Below, one piece after another: positions 44,111 through 53,455 of a stretch of DNA of 64,000 nt. Source of the stretch: Microbulbifer pacificus (GTDB taxonomy: Bacteria > Pseudomonadota > Gammaproteobacteria > Pseudomonadales > Cellvibrionaceae); assembly GCF_002959965.1 (NCBI RefSeq), contig NZ_PREV01000027.1:992001-1056000 (forward strand), written 5' to 3'. The translations under genes were made by a program, and so were the position numbers. Numbering within the stretch: the first letter of the stretch is position 1; each line of letters begins with the position of its first letter. The notes below the pieces were generated by a model. The model saw nothing but the letters and a program-made list of their open reading frames with translations, was not told the origin of the DNA and ran no database searches.

Positions 44111-45142
44111 ATGTCGCTGGAAGACTGGTTGAACAAACGTTGGTATCCCGCCTCCGCAGACGGTGCGGGCTCCGGGTCCCATCTGCCGCTGTTGGCGCCA
44201 TTGGAGATGGCCTTTCGCCATGGCAGTCGCTGGCGCAAGCAGCGCAATCAGCCGGCACCGTTAACGGTGCCCGTGATTGTGGTGGGCAACGTGACCGTAG
44301 GCGGTGTCGGCAAGACGCCGCTGGTGGCGGAGCTCGGGCGCTGGCTGCAGGAGCGGGGGCACAAGCCGGGCATTATCAGCCGCGGTTATGGCGGTCGCGC
44401 CAGGCACTATCCCTACAACGTCACCGCTCAGTCTCATCCGCTGGAATCCGGGGATGAACCGCTGATGCTGCACCTGATGACCGGACTGCCGGTGATGGTA
44501 TCTCCGAAGCGGGTTGAAGCCGCCGAGGCACTTGTTTCGGAACACGGCTGCGATGTGATTCTGTCGGATGACGGGTTGCAACATTACGGTTTGTGGCGAA
44601 GTCTGGAGATCTGTGTACTCGATGGCCAGCGTGGTCTCGGCAACGAACATCTGCTGCCGCGGGGCCCTCTGCGGGAATCCCCGGAGCGTCTGAACGATGT
44701 CGATATGGTGGTGGTGAATGGTGCGCCTTCCGAGCTTGTCCTCTCCCAGTGCGGCGAACATATCGATTTCACCATGGAGGTGGTTCCATCCCGCTGGCAC
44801 CAGTTCAATCTCGACCAGACATCCACCCTGAAACTGGAATCCGGACCCGACATTGGCCCCTGCCACGGAGTCGCTGCCATCGGCAACCCACAGCGGTTTT
44901 TCAGCGCGCTGCGTAACCTCGGCTACACCGTGATGGAAATGGCATTTCCCGATCACCACCAGTTCAGTCAGCAGGAACTGCAACTGGATGGTATGACGCC
45001 AGTGATCATGACCATGAAAGACGCGGTGAAATGCCGTGACTTCTGGCAGGGCCACTGGTGGGCTCTGGAGGCGACCGCGCAGCTGCCCGACCTGTTTTAC
45101 CAGCGTATCTACCAACATATTGAGAACTTCAAGCTCGCATGA
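44111..45142 (+). CDS. lpxK: Tetraacyldisaccharide 4'-kinase
   Basis: A 343-residue membrane-associated kinase that adds the 4'-phosphate in lipid A synthesis. The N terminus ([11 protein letters not shown]) and the P-loop [14 protein letters not shown] are characteristic, as is [14 protein letters not shown], which holds catalytic residues. The ATG at 44111 follows GGGAGAGCAGGG; the frame is open further upstream into msbA but without family similarity. Its last four bases overlap the kdsB start (ATGA), so translation is coupled. The small Trm112/YcaR-type gene often found between lpxK and kdsB in relatives is absent. Confidence 0.95.
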   Translation: MSLEDWLNKRWYPASADGAGSGSHLPLLAPLEMAFRHGSRWRKQRNQPAPLTVPVIVVGNVTVGGVGKTPLVAELGRWLQERGHKPGIISRGYGGRARHYPYNVTAQSHPLESGDEPLMLHLMTGLPVMVSPKRVEAAEALVSEHGCDVILSDDGLQHYGLWRSLEICVLDGQRGLGNEHLLPRGPLRESPERLNDVDMVVVNGAPSELVLSQCGEHIDFTMEVVPSRWHQFNLDQTSTLKLESGPDIGPCHGVAAIGNPQRFFSALRNLGYTVMEMAFPDHHQFSQQELQLDGMTPVIMTMKDAVKCRDFWQGHWWALEATAQLPDLFYQRIYQHIENFKLA

Positions 45143-45915
45143 CAGCGCAGAATCTATCGTCCGCCTTTGACGTCATCATCCCGGCCCGTTTTGGCTCCAG
45201 CCGTTTGCCAGGCAAACCGCTGGCGGATATCGCCGGCAAATCCATGGTGCAGCGGGTCTACGAGCGCGCGCGCGCGAGTGCGGCTGAGCGCGTCATTGTC
45301 GCTACCGACGATGAGCGCGTTGCGGATGTGGTGCGGGGGTTTGGCGGCGAAGTGTGTATGACGAGTCCCGAACACGCTTCCGGTACCGACCGCCTGCAGG
45401 AGGTGGCCACCAGCTTGGGGGCGGCGGCGGACCGCATCCTGGTGAATGTGCAGGGAGATGAACCGCTGATTCCGCCGGCGGTCATCAATCAGGTGGCGCA
45501 AAATCTCGCGAATAACGATGCGGCGGGCGTGGCGACCCTGGCGGAACCGATCGTTTCCTGCGAAGACTTCCTCAACCCGAATATTGTCAAAGTGGTGGCG
45601 GAAGCCTCGGGATTGGCACGCTATTTTTCTCGTGCACCCATTCCCTGGCCGCGGGACGCATTCTCACGGGAGCGCAATGTGCTTCCGGAAGGCCTGAACC
45701 CACGGCGCCACATTGGCATCTATGCTTACCGTGCGGGCCTGTTGAATCAGTTTGTCAGCTGGCCCATGGCTCCCATAGAGCAGTTCGAGGCACTGGAGCA
45801 GCTCCGCTTCCTGTACCACGGCCACGCTATCCATGTCGCGGACGCCTGTGAAGAGGTCCCGGGTGGGGTGGATACCGAGCAGGATCTTGCGCGGATGCGC
45901 GCCCTGTTTGCCTGA
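45139..45915 (+). CDS. kdsB: 3-deoxy-manno-octulosonate cytidylyltransferase
   Basis: A 258-residue cytosolic enzyme that activates Kdo to CMP-Kdo for the lipopolysaccharide inner core. The nucleotide-binding start [16 protein letters not shown], the [12 protein letters not shown] motif with its metal-binding Asp and the [13 protein letters not shown] segment are all present. The start codon overlaps the lpxK stop by four bases. murB follows after 70 bases on the same strand, ending a run of envelope-synthesis genes. Confidence 0.96.
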   Translation: MTAQNLSSAFDVIIPARFGSSRLPGKPLADIAGKSMVQRVYERARASAAERVIVATDDERVADVVRGFGGEVCMTSPEHASGTDRLQEVATSLGAAADRILVNVQGDEPLIPPAVINQVAQNLANNDAAGVATLAEPIVSCEDFLNPNIVKVVAEASGLARYFSRAPIPWPRDAFSRERNVLPEGLNPRRHIGIYAYRAGLLNQFVSWPMAPIEQFEALEQLRFLYHGHAIHVADACEEVPGGVDTEQDLARMRALFA

Positions 45916-45985
45916 TTTTCAAGACTGGCCGGGGATGAGCGGTATACCTTCTGCAGTCTCCGGCCTGCGGTTACATCGGAATTCC

Positions 45986-47002
45986 ATGATTCAGAAAGAC
46001 GTCGATTTACAACCGTTCAACACCATGACCATTGCTGCCCGCGCGAAGTATTTCTGTGCGGCGACAACCCGGGAAGAGTTGCGCGAAGCCCTGGCGTTTG
46101 CGAGAGAGCAACAGCTACCGATCCTTCCTCTCGGCGGGGGTAGCAATATTGTTCTGACCGGTGACTTCCCTGGCCTGGCCCTGCATGTAGGCTTGCAGGG
46201 ACTCGATTTCGAGCCTCAGTCAGATGGGGTACGGATGCGCGCTGCGGCCGGGGAAAACTGGCATCAGCTGGTCATGCGCAGCGTCGAGATGGGGCATGGC
46301 GGTCTTGAAAACCTGGCCCTGATACCGGGCAATATCGGCGCGGCCCCTATCCAGAACATCGGCGCCTACGGGGTAGAACTCAAAGACACCTTCGAGGAGC
46401 TGACCGCCATGGAGGTTGCCACCGGCAGGCTGGTTACCTTTACCGCGGAGGATTGCCGGTTCGCCTACCGCGACAGCGTGTTCAAGAACACTGAGAAAGA
46501 CCGCTACATCATCTGTGAAGTTGTGCTCAAACTTTCCGCAAGCTGGCAACCGCAGGTGGCGTATCCAGCACTGCAGCAACATTTTGCACAAGCCTCTCAA
46601 GAGGTGGATGCGTTGACTCCCGCGGATGTGGCGCGGGCAGTCATCGGAATTCGCAACAGCAAACTCCCGAACCCGGTAGAGATTCCCAACGCTGGTAGCT
46701 TTTTCAAAAACCCCGTGGTGGACGCGTCGCTTTACAGCCGTCTGAAGGAGCAGAACCCGCAGCTGGTGGCCTTTGCGGCTGGCGAGCACTGGAAACTGGC
46801 GGCGGGCTGGTTGATAGACCAGGCCGGTTGGCGTGGATTCCAGAAAGACGGGGTAGGTGTTCACGACCGCCAGGCCCTGGTATTGGTCAATCCGGGGCAC
46901 CGTTGCGGTAGCCAGGTGGTAGCGCTCGCGCAGGACATTGCCCTGGATATCCAGCAGAAGTTTGGCGTCACACTGGAGCCCGAACCCCGCTTCTATCCCT
47001 GA
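45986..47002 (+). CDS. murB: UDP-N-acetylenolpyruvoylglucosamine reductase
   Basis: A 338-residue FAD- and NADPH-dependent enzyme of peptidoglycan precursor synthesis. FAD-binding LPLGGGSNIVL is near 45, ALIPGNIGAAPIQNIGAYG near 112-130, and the catalytic serine lies in NAGSFFKNP, with the second catalytic residue in EPRFYP at the end. The length and the presence of both parts match the E. coli (type I) enzyme. The ATG at 45986 follows ATCGGAATTCC; upstream open frame overlaps kdsB and is not conserved. Confidence 0.96.
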   Translation: MIQKDVDLQPFNTMTIAARAKYFCAATTREELREALAFAREQQLPILPLGGGSNIVLTGDFPGLALHVGLQGLDFEPQSDGVRMRAAAGENWHQLVMRSVEMGHGGLENLALIPGNIGAAPIQNIGAYGVELKDTFEELTAMEVATGRLVTFTAEDCRFAYRDSVFKNTEKDRYIICEVVLKLSASWQPQVAYPALQQHFAQASQEVDALTPADVARAVIGIRNSKLPNPVEIPNAGSFFKNPVVDASLYSRLKEQNPQLVAFAAGEHWKLAAGWLIDQAGWRGFQKDGVGVHDRQALVLVNPGHRCGSQVVALAQDIALDIQQKFGVTLEPEPRFYP

Positions 47003-47470
47003 TGCCGTCACCGGGCAGGAAACCTCGGGCAGTTCTGTTACCGCCGGGCGGTTGCTACTGGGGTGGAGGAACAAAGTTCCAACCAGTGCGGAGCCAGAAT
47101 CGCCATGTTACCCGTCATAACATTGTGACCAATAGGACACCCCATGGCGGGGCTATTTGGTGCGGGTTTACAAAAGAGCATTCCTCGCTATTGCCCTTCC
47201 TCAAAGTGCAGCATGAAGTGATGTGCGGAGCAAAATTACCGCGATATTGCACTGAAAATTGAGAAGACACTCCCGGTTTTACCTTCCGCTGCCTGATACA
47301 GTGTTGCTTTGCACCAAGTCGTTTGTCTGGTATGTTCTCCGAGGGCTCTGTGGATGGATCTTTGCGGGAATAACCCGTTGAGCAATAACAAGAAACTCGG
47401 TTTTGCGCAAAGAGGTTGACGTAGGAAATTCTTGCGCAGGACCGTCCGAATATCCGTGGTTGGGGCTAAT
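47003..47470. other. Intergenic region between murB and the GacA-type gene
   Basis: The 468 bases contain a weak CCCC/GGGG hairpin near 47140-47155 that may end the murB transcript and a promoter-like pair at 47309-47336. A frame from 47432 leads in-frame into the regulator but is unmatched by the family. No other gene is seen. Confidence 0.4.
47309..47336 (+). promoter_or_regulatory. Sigma-70-type promoter candidate for the GacA-type gene
   Basis: TTGCAC (47309-47314) and TATGTT (47331-47336) are 16 bases apart, with TG one base before the -10 (extended -10). It would give a leader of about 125-130 bases. Confidence 0.4.
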
Positions 47471-48115
47471 TTGATAAAAGTCTTAGTGGTAGACGATCAC
47501 GACCTCGTGCGCATGGGCATATCGCGCATGCTCAGTGACGTTGAAGATATTGAAGTAGTAGGCGAGGCCAAGAGCGGCGAAGAGGCCATCGCTTTTGTTC
47601 GGGAGTCTGAGGTGGATGTCATCCTTATGGATGTGCGTATGCCCGGCATGGGAGGACTGGAAGCTACTCGCAAACTGATTCCGCGCTTTCCGCAGGCAAA
47701 AGTTGTTGCCGTGAGCGCACTGGATGACGACCTGTTTCCGAGCCGTCTGATTCAGGCTGGCGCCCGGGGTTATGTCACCAAGGGTGCGGATCTGGACGAA
47801 ATGGTGCGGGCGATTCGTGCGGTGATGGCGGGAGAGACGTACATCAGCAGCTCCATGGCGACCCGTCTGGCGCTGCGTAATGTCTGTGGAGGCTCTTCCC
47901 CTTTTGAAGACCTTTCCGAGCGCGAACTGCAAACAGCGGTGATGATTGTTAACGGCAACAAGGTATCTGAAATCGCCGAAACACTTTCGGTAAGCCCTAA
48001 AACCGTGAACACCTACCGCTATCGGATTTTTGAAAAACTGGGTTTGCACTCCGACGTGGAACTGACCTTACTGGCGGTTAAACACAATATTCTTGATCCG
48101 GAAGAAGCGCTCTGA
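47471..48115 (+). CDS. gacA: GacA/UvrY-type response regulator
   Basis: A 214-residue NarL/FixJ-type regulator, the same length as Pseudomonas GacA. The receiver starts IKVLVVDDHDLVR and the phospho-acceptor is D54 in ILMDVRMPG. The C-terminal LuxR-type helix-turn-helix shows LSVSPKTVNTYRYRIFEKL, nearly diagnostic of GacA/UvrY. The TTG at 47471 was chosen because family similarity begins exactly there; a TTG at 47432 with AGGAAA upstream is an alternative giving 13 extra residues. It precedes uvrC, as in many gammaproteobacteria. GacA normally drives CsrB/RsmZ-type small RNAs that control secondary metabolism and lifestyle. Confidence 0.93.
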   Translation: MIKVLVVDDHDLVRMGISRMLSDVEDIEVVGEAKSGEEAIAFVRESEVDVILMDVRMPGMGGLEATRKLIPRFPQAKVVAVSALDDDLFPSRLIQAGARGYVTKGADLDEMVRAIRAVMAGETYISSSMATRLALRNVCGGSSPFEDLSERELQTAVMIVNGNKVSEIAETLSVSPKTVNTYRYRIFEKLGLHSDVELTLLAVKHNILDPEEAL

Positions 48116-48175
48116 AGTGGGGTTACCAGAGCTGAATTGATCGTTCTTTGCGTTTTCTGAAACCAGAATCACAAA

Positions 48176-48205
48176 ACAGGGGCCCAGTCAGGCCCCTGTT
48201 TTTTT
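48176..48205 (+). terminator. Intrinsic terminator after the GacA-type gene
   Basis: ACAGGGGCC (48176-48184) and GGCCCCTGT (48191-48199) form a nine-base-pair stem followed by six T. It separates the regulator from uvrC, so uvrC needs read-through or its own promoter. Confidence 0.9.
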
Positions 48206-48231
48206 ATTGCTGAAAGTGATTGACACGGCCG

Positions 48232-50046
48232 ATGTTCGACAGCAAACGTTTTCTCACCACCGTTACCCGTAAACCCGGTGTCTATCAGATGTTTGATGAC
48301 CGCGGTAAGGTGCTTTATGTCGGTAAGGCGAAAAATCTGCGCAATCGCCTGGCCAGTTACTTCCGAGCGACCGGACTTACCGCCAAAACCATGGCGCTGG
48401 TAGAGAAAATCGCCGATATCGAAGTCACGGTAACCCGCAGTGAAATCGAAGCGTTGGTGCTGGAGCAAAGTCTCATCAAATCTCAGCGGCCACCGTACAA
48501 CGTCATGCTGAAAGATGACAAAGGCTATCCTTACATTTTCCTTTCCAGTAAAGACGTCTTTCCGCGCATTGCCTTCCATCGCGGCTCAAAACGTAAAGCG
48601 GGGCAATATTACGGACCATTTCCCAATGCGTCTTCCGTGCGCGATAGCCTGAATTTTCTTCAGAAAACATTCAGAATCCGTTCCTGTGAAGACAGCGTTT
48701 TCGCCAACCGTTCGCGCCCCTGTTTGCAATATCAGATTGAGCGCTGTACTGCACCCTGTGTGAATTTTATTTCTCCGGAAGACTACCGGGCGGATGTTCG
48801 TCATGCGGAAATGTTCCTCGCGGGCAAGAGCGACAGCATTATTCGTGAGCTGGCGGAAGAAATGGAGAAGGCGTCGGTAGCGCTGGAGTTCGAGAGGGCG
48901 GCGCGGTTAAGGGACCAAATTGTGGCGCTGCGCCGCCTGCAGTCCGATCAGGTCGCGGAGAGCGGCGGCGGTGATGCGGATGTGCTGGGTGTAGCAATGG
49001 CGGGAGGGCTCTGCTGTGTGCATGTCCTGTTTATCCGCCAGGGCAGGATTCTTGGCAGTCGCAGTTATTATCCCAGTGAAAAGCTTGGGCTGGACGCGAC
49101 CGACCTGTTGTCCGCATTTATTCCACAGTTCTATCTCGGCTCCAACCGGGAAATTCCGCGGCAGATTCTGCTTTCGGAATCCGTTGAAGACCTGGGTGTC
49201 ATTTCTGCGGCACTCAGCGAGAAGGCCGGCAGGGAGGTTTTACTTGCCCACCGATTGCGCGGCAATCGTGCAACCTGGGTAGAAATGGCCCAGCAGGCGG
49301 CACAGCAGAACCTTCAAAGCCGTACCGCGTCGCAACAGAAGTTGCAGGATCGGTTTGAAAATCTCCAGCAGGTTTTGCGCTTGGGTGAACTGCCTGAGCG
49401 ACTGGAATGTTTCGATATCAGTCACTCCAGTGGGGAAGCGACCGTTGCTTCCTGCGTGGTGTTCGACACCGGTGGCCCGGTGAAATCCGACTACCGGCGA
49501 TTTAATATCGAAGGGATCCCCATGGGAGACGATTACGCGGCCATGGCGCAGGCTCTCAAGCGGCGCTATACCCGCCTTTCCAGTGGGGAGGGGCGCTTTC
49601 CCAACATTCTGCTGATCGACGGTGGCAAAGGGCAAGTGCGTCAAGCCGTGGACGCTCTGAATGAGCTTGGGGTAACCGGCGTTCAGATTATTGGCGTGGC
49701 CAAGGGCACAACGCGTAAGGCTGGCTTTGAAACCCTGCATGTCGTGGCGGACAAGCGTGAGCTGGTGCTGGAGTCCGACTCGCCCGCGCTTCACCTGATT
49801 CAGCAGGTTCGGGATGAGGCCCACCGTTTTGCCATTACCGGTCACCGTCAGCGACGGGACAAGAAGCGCCGGGAGTCCCCGCTGGAGGGTATTGCCGGTG
49901 TCGGACCCGCGCGGCGTCGGGCGCTGCTGCATCATTTTGGCGGTTTACAGGAAATTCTGCGGGCCTCCGTCAGTGAGTTAGCCAGTGTTGAGGGCGTGAG
50001 CCGGAAGCTGGCCCAGGATATATACTCGGCGCTGCACAACGAATGA
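48232..50046 (+). CDS. uvrC: Excinuclease ABC subunit C
   Basis: A 604-residue nuclease that makes both incisions in nucleotide excision repair. The N-terminal GIY-YIG domain shows PGVYQMFDDRGKVLYVGKAK, the UvrB-interacting UVR motif lies around LEFERAARLRDQIVALRR, the RNase H-like domain includes ECFDISHSSGEATVASCVVF and LLIDGGKGQVRQA, and two helix-hairpin-helix motifs close the protein (IAGVGPARRRALL, VEGVSRKLAQDIY). The ATG at 48232 was taken; a TTG at 48220 adding four residues is possible, and neither has a strong ribosome-binding site, perhaps because of the adjacent terminator. Confidence 0.96.
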   Translation: MFDSKRFLTTVTRKPGVYQMFDDRGKVLYVGKAKNLRNRLASYFRATGLTAKTMALVEKIADIEVTVTRSEIEALVLEQSLIKSQRPPYNVMLKDDKGYPYIFLSSKDVFPRIAFHRGSKRKAGQYYGPFPNASSVRDSLNFLQKTFRIRSCEDSVFANRSRPCLQYQIERCTAPCVNFISPEDYRADVRHAEMFLAGKSDSIIRELAEEMEKASVALEFERAARLRDQIVALRRLQSDQVAESGGGDADVLGVAMAGGLCCVHVLFIRQGRILGSRSYYPSEKLGLDATDLLSAFIPQFYLGSNREIPRQILLSESVEDLGVISAALSEKAGREVLLAHRLRGNRATWVEMAQQAAQQNLQSRTASQQKLQDRFENLQQVLRLGELPERLECFDISHSSGEATVASCVVFDTGGPVKSDYRRFNIEGIPMGDDYAAMAQALKRRYTRLSSGEGRFPNILLIDGGKGQVRQAVDALNELGVTGVQIIGVAKGTTRKAGFETLHVVADKRELVLESDSPALHLIQQVRDEAHRFAITGHRQRRDKKRRESPLEGIAGVGPARRRALLHHFGGLQEILRASVSELASVEGVSRKLAQDIYSALHNE

Positions 50047-50148
50047 TCTCTCGCCAGCGGATATATCATTAGCGTTTATTTTTTTTCTGCGGATTGCTAA
50101 GTTACGCACTGCCGACGAAGTGTGTTCAGCGAATGTAAAAGGATCAGC

Positions 50149-50715
50149 ATGACTCTCGCCAACCAATTGACTCTCCTGCGCGTGGCGCTGATCCCGGTTT
50201 TCGTGCTGGTCTTCTATCTCCCCTATAAATGGAGTTACATCGCCTCCGCAGTGATCTTCTCCCTTGCCGCCATCACCGACTGGCTCGATGGCTATATTGC
50301 CCGCAAGCTCAATCAGAGCACGCCATTTGGCGCATTTCTTGATCCCGTGGCGGATAAGCTCATGGTCGCCACCGCCTTGGTGCTACTGGTGGATCTTCAC
50401 AATTACTTTTTCTTTACCATTGCCGCGGCCATCATCATTGGGCGGGAAATTGCGGTGTCCGCATTGCGTGAGTGGATGGCTGAGCTGGGGCTCCGGAGCA
50501 GTGTCGCGGTCAGCTATATCGGCAAGATCAAAACCACCGCACAGATGGCGGCAATCATTGTGTTGCTGGCGTTTGATGTGCGCGAGTTTCCGGTGATGGA
50601 AACCATCGGTTACATCCTTCTGTATGTCGCCGCGGCGCTCACCATCTGGACCATGTTTATCTACTTGCGCGCGGCATGGCCGGCGCTCACCGCGGATGAA
50701 CCCGGTGAGGTCTGA
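50149..50715 (+). CDS. pgsA: CDP-diacylglycerol-glycerol-3-phosphate 3-phosphatidyltransferase
   Basis: A 188-residue inner-membrane enzyme making phosphatidylglycerol phosphate, the first step to phosphatidylglycerol and cardiolipin. The CDP-alcohol phosphotransferase motif is complete: [13 protein letters not shown] followed by [11 protein letters not shown]. The start [18 protein letters not shown] is typical. The ATG at 50149 has AAAGGATCAG in front. It lies about 100 bases after uvrC, the order seen in E. coli (uvrY-uvrC-pgsA), where tRNA genes follow; here two other genes lie in between and the tRNAs are on the opposite strand. Confidence 0.95.
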   Translation: MTLANQLTLLRVALIPVFVLVFYLPYKWSYIASAVIFSLAAITDWLDGYIARKLNQSTPFGAFLDPVADKLMVATALVLLVDLHNYFFFTIAAAIIIGREIAVSALREWMAELGLRSSVAVSYIGKIKTTAQMAAIIVLLAFDVREFPVMETIGYILLYVAAALTIWTMFIYLRAAWPALTADEPGEV

Positions 50716-50810
50716 CCTGCTTCTCAAACTCTTCAGACAATGATTTTCGTGTCACCCGGTATGCTGTACGATCGTTCCATTCAAGCAATAACGCGACAAT
50801 GGAGTGATCT

Positions 50811-51392
50811 GTGCAGAGGCCGGCAGTTTTAAGAGCCTTATTCCCCTTTCTTTTTCTGTTTTTCTCTTTCCCGTTGCTTCTTCTCGCTGCGGACACCGCC
50901 GTTGGGCAGCCCTACAAGCGCCATGAATGGCTGCCGCACTGGTCAGATTCTGACCGGGACTGTCAGGATACCCGCCACGAACTGCTGATCCGATACTCCC
51001 TGGCGCCGGTAATTTACACGGGAGAAGACCAGTGCAAAGTTGAGTCCGGCTTGTGGATGGACCCCTACACCGGTCACTTCTTTGAGCGTGCCTCGGATCT
51101 CGATGTCGAGCACATCGTTCCGCTCAAATGGGCCCACGATCACGGTGCGGCGGGTTGGAGTATTGAGAAGAAGCGACAGTTTGCTGAAGACCTGGACAAC
51201 CTGTGGCTCGTCGATGACGGGCGCAACCAGAGCAAGGGGCATAAAGGACCGGACCAGTGGATGCCTCCGTACGGGCCAGTTCGCAGCCATTACCTCCGCC
51301 GATTTATGGCGGTAGTGGAAAAGTACGGCCTGCAGTCAACGCAGGGAGAATCCAGGATTTTCTTGGCGATGCTGGAAAGCCATCGCGGCTAA
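50811..51392 (+). CDS. Secreted HNH-family endonuclease
   Basis: A 193-residue exported nuclease of the DUF1524/HNH type. Residues 1-27 are a very hydrophobic signal peptide (LFPFLFLFFSFPLLLLAA). The metal-binding core is DLDVEHIVPLKWAHDHGA with H101, then NLWLVDDGRNQSKGHKGP with N139 and K142, the usual second half of the beta-beta-alpha-metal site. Cysteines C51 and C75 may form a disulfide outside the cytoplasm. The GTG at 50811 follows GGAGTGATCT. Similar enzymes degrade environmental DNA for nutrients or during DNA uptake; comEC in this window shows that the cell has a DNA import channel, but a link is inference. Confidence 0.85.
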   Translation: MQRPAVLRALFPFLFLFFSFPLLLLAADTAVGQPYKRHEWLPHWSDSDRDCQDTRHELLIRYSLAPVIYTGEDQCKVESGLWMDPYTGHFFERASDLDVEHIVPLKWAHDHGAAGWSIEKKRQFAEDLDNLWLVDDGRNQSKGHKGPDQWMPPYGPVRSHYLRRFMAVVEKYGLQSTQGESRIFLAMLESHRG

Positions 51393-51419
51393 TTGGCTGC
51401 TCAAGCTGAATGGTTCCCT

Positions 51420-52799
51420 TCAGCTGGAAGGCAACTGAGCCAGGATTTCTCCAAAGCGCTGTTCGATGGGGTAGGGGCGGGAGGACCACCCGAGCCGCAC
51501 GATGACGGTGTTTTGCGAGGGTGCCAGCATTAGCTTCTGTTCGCGATTGCCCAGCATAAAGTAGCTGTCTGCGGGCAGTTCTGGAAACATCGGTGGCAAG
51601 GCGCCATCGGAATTCAGCCAGAACTGGAATCCATAACGTGGGTCATTGGCACTGGTGTTGGGTTCGGTGGCCCGTTTGATCCAGTCGCTACTGAGTATGC
51701 GCTTTGGGCCTGCGCGGCCATCATTTACCATCAGTGCGCCAAGTTTTCCCCAATCCTCGGCGCTGGCATAGGTGTAAGAGCTTCCTATAAACACACCTTC
51801 TGAATCCATTTCAAAAAATGTTCGTCGCAACCCCAGGGGCGCCAGAAATTCGCGGTTGAGAAATGTTGAGGCGCCGTGAGTGCCCCCGAGGCGCCGATGC
51901 ATCCATCTCGCTAACAAGTTGGTGGTACCTGAGGAATAGGAGAAATGTGTGCCCGGGTTGTGGATGAGTCTGCGATTCAAGGCATAGCGGGAGGGGGCAT
52001 AACGAAGCAGGTCATTGCAGGTAATGTCAAACAGCATGCGCGTTGCATCGCTACCTGGCCGATACGTTTCGTCGAATGCCAGCCCATCGCACATCTGCAG
52101 CAGGTGTTTCAGAGTGATCGCGCTGCGGTCATCCTCTTCCCACTCCGGAAAAAGCCGGCTCTGCTCGGTATCAGCAAGTCCGAGCGTCTCCATCCTTCCC
52201 CATAGAATGGCGAGAAGGCTTTTGCTCATGGACCATCCCAGCAGGCGCGTTTGAGGCGTGATACCGGCACCATAGGCGGCGGCTATCCGCTCGCCTTCGC
52301 GTATAACCAGCAGTGCGCGGGTGTCTAGCCCCAGGCGATTATCTTCTTCGAGCTGGGCGACTAGCAGTGCCTGTATCACCGGGTCTACATTGGCATTGTT
52401 CCGTGCGTGGCGGAATTTTTTTGAGTTTTCGCTGTTGATACCTGGGCTGGCCATTTCCAGCAATTCGCTATCCAGTTGCGCGCCCCGGGTGGGGCAGAAG
52501 CGGGCCTGCACCGTGGCGAAATTCAGCAGGCTGGCGGATGTGATGTTTCCTTTGTGGCGGACTCGAACCAGAAAAAACAATGGGGAGTAACTGAGGAGAT
52601 CTTTATGGATACAGTCGTCGCTGAATTTCGAAATGTGCCGTGCGGAATTGGCGAGCTTCGCGCTCATGGAAAGCAGTGTTCGAATGGACTCATGTAGTGC
52701 GCGGGTTCCCCTCATTAATTGGTGTCGCCAGACCCATGCGAGTGCGGCAATCAGGATTGCAAACGGAGTTAGCGCGAAGAAAAAAATGTTGGCACTCAT
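51420..52799 (-). CDS. Membrane-anchored serine hydrolase (class C beta-lactamase fold)
   Basis: A 459-residue protein. An N-terminal membrane anchor (residues about 3-25, NIFFFALTPFAILIAALAWV) is followed by about 110 residues without a recognised domain, then a serine beta-lactamase/esterase domain. The nucleophile motif is SMSK (S190, K193) and YSS follows at about 288; the third motif is less clear. Proteins of this group include esterases and peptidases as well as beta-lactamases, and many related serine hydrolases share the ALLVIREGERIAAAYG start of the domain. The ATG at 52799 is preferred to a TTG at 52823. It is convergent with the HNH nuclease gene, 27 bases away. Confidence 0.82.
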   Translation of the reverse strand: MSANIFFFALTPFAILIAALAWVWRHQLMRGTRALHESIRTLLSMSAKLANSARHISKFSDDCIHKDLLSYSPLFFLVRVRHKGNITSASLLNFATVQARFCPTRGAQLDSELLEMASPGINSENSKKFRHARNNANVDPVIQALLVAQLEEDNRLGLDTRALLVIREGERIAAAYGAGITPQTRLLGWSMSKSLLAILWGRMETLGLADTEQSRLFPEWEEDDRSAITLKHLLQMCDGLAFDETYRPGSDATRMLFDITCNDLLRYAPSRYALNRRLIHNPGTHFSYSSGTTNLLARWMHRRLGGTHGASTFLNREFLAPLGLRRTFFEMDSEGVFIGSSYTYASAEDWGKLGALMVNDGRAGPKRILSSDWIKRATEPNTSANDPRYGFQFWLNSDGALPPMFPELPADSYFMLGNREQKLMLAPSQNTVIVRLGWSSRPYPIEQRFGEILAQLPSS

Positions 52800-52883
52800 A
52801 ACGGCGATGACGCAAGGCGGCAAATTGCCACGCGGTCGGGAGGAAACGACTTGTCGCTGGGAAGTTTAGGAGAAGAAGGAGGG

Positions 52884-52970
52884 TGGTGCCCAGAGCCGGA
52901 CTTGAACCGGCACGACCAAAAGGTCGGGAGATTTTAAGTCTCCTGTGTCTACCAATTCCACCATCCGGGC
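52884..52970 (-). tRNA. tRNA-Leu (anticodon UAA)
   Basis: An 87-base tRNA with the long variable arm expected for leucine; the anticodon loop on the minus strand reads ACTTAAAAT with TAA in the anticodon position. The acceptor stem pairs GCCCGGA with TCTGGGC (one G-T pair), and CCA is encoded at 52884-52886. It lies downstream of tRNA-Cys on the same strand, as in the E. coli order cysT-leuZ. Confidence 0.95.
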
Positions 52971-53041
52971 AGATAGGGCGCTCAGTTGACGGAACGCTTC
53001 CGTTACTGAAAGACCAGCCTTGCGGGAAGACCGGGAGAAAA

Positions 53042-53115
53042 TGGAGGCTAGGGTCGGAATCGAACCGGCGTACACGGAGTTGCAGTCCGCTGCATGACCA
53101 CTCTGCCACCTAGCC
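53042..53115 (-). tRNA. tRNA-Cys (anticodon GCA)
   Basis: A 74-base tRNA with encoded CCA (53042-53044). The anticodon loop reads ACTGCAACT with GCA in the anticodon position; the acceptor stem pairs GGCTAGG with CCTAGCC and the T arm has GGTTCGATTCC. Its 5' end is partly duplicated 111 bases upstream (53211-53228). Confidence 0.96.
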
Positions 53116-53228
53116 TTTGTTGACTCTGTAGAGGTTCAGATCGCCGGTTCGAGTCTCACCGGCCCTCTTTATCCCGCCGCTGGCGCAGGAGTCGCATTCC
53201 TCGAAATACTACTCTGCCACCTAGCCTT
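53116..53228. other. tRNA gene debris beside tRNA-Cys
   Basis: This stretch occupies the place where tRNA-Gly would be expected from the E. coli order glyW-cysT-leuZ. It holds a second copy of the tRNA-Cys 5' end (53211-53228, minus strand) and, on the plus strand near 53140-53166, a piece resembling a tRNA T arm and 3' end (GCCGGTTCGAGTCTCACC). No complete tRNA can be folded from it. Confidence 0.5.
53211..53228. repeat. 18-bp direct repeat of the tRNA-Cys 5' end
   Basis: ACTCTGCCACCTAGCCTT at 53211-53228 is identical to 53100-53117, which covers the first 16 bases of tRNA-Cys plus two flanking bases. Such partial tRNA duplications can be left by integrative elements or by unequal recombination between tRNA genes. 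Confidence 0.85.
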
Positions 53229-53455
53229 AGGTGTTGAAAACGTCGCGGATTCTATCGGAAGTCAGATAAAAATCCTAGCATTTTCTGATACTTACGTGCC
53301 TCGCGGCGTGTAAGAGGGCGCTATTCTATGGTTTGCCGGAGATTAGTCAAGGGTAAGTCAGAGGTTATCTGACTTTAGTGATTAGTCGGTCAATTAGTGT
53401 TCTCGCCAACGGTGTAATAACCGTTTGAAATGGAATAGAGCTTTCTATTTCTAAT

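Noticed and set aside
53211..53228. The repeat at the tRNA-Cys 5' end as an attachment site of a complete integrated element
   Set aside because: Only about 90 bases separate the copies and no integrase is present, so at most it is a scar.
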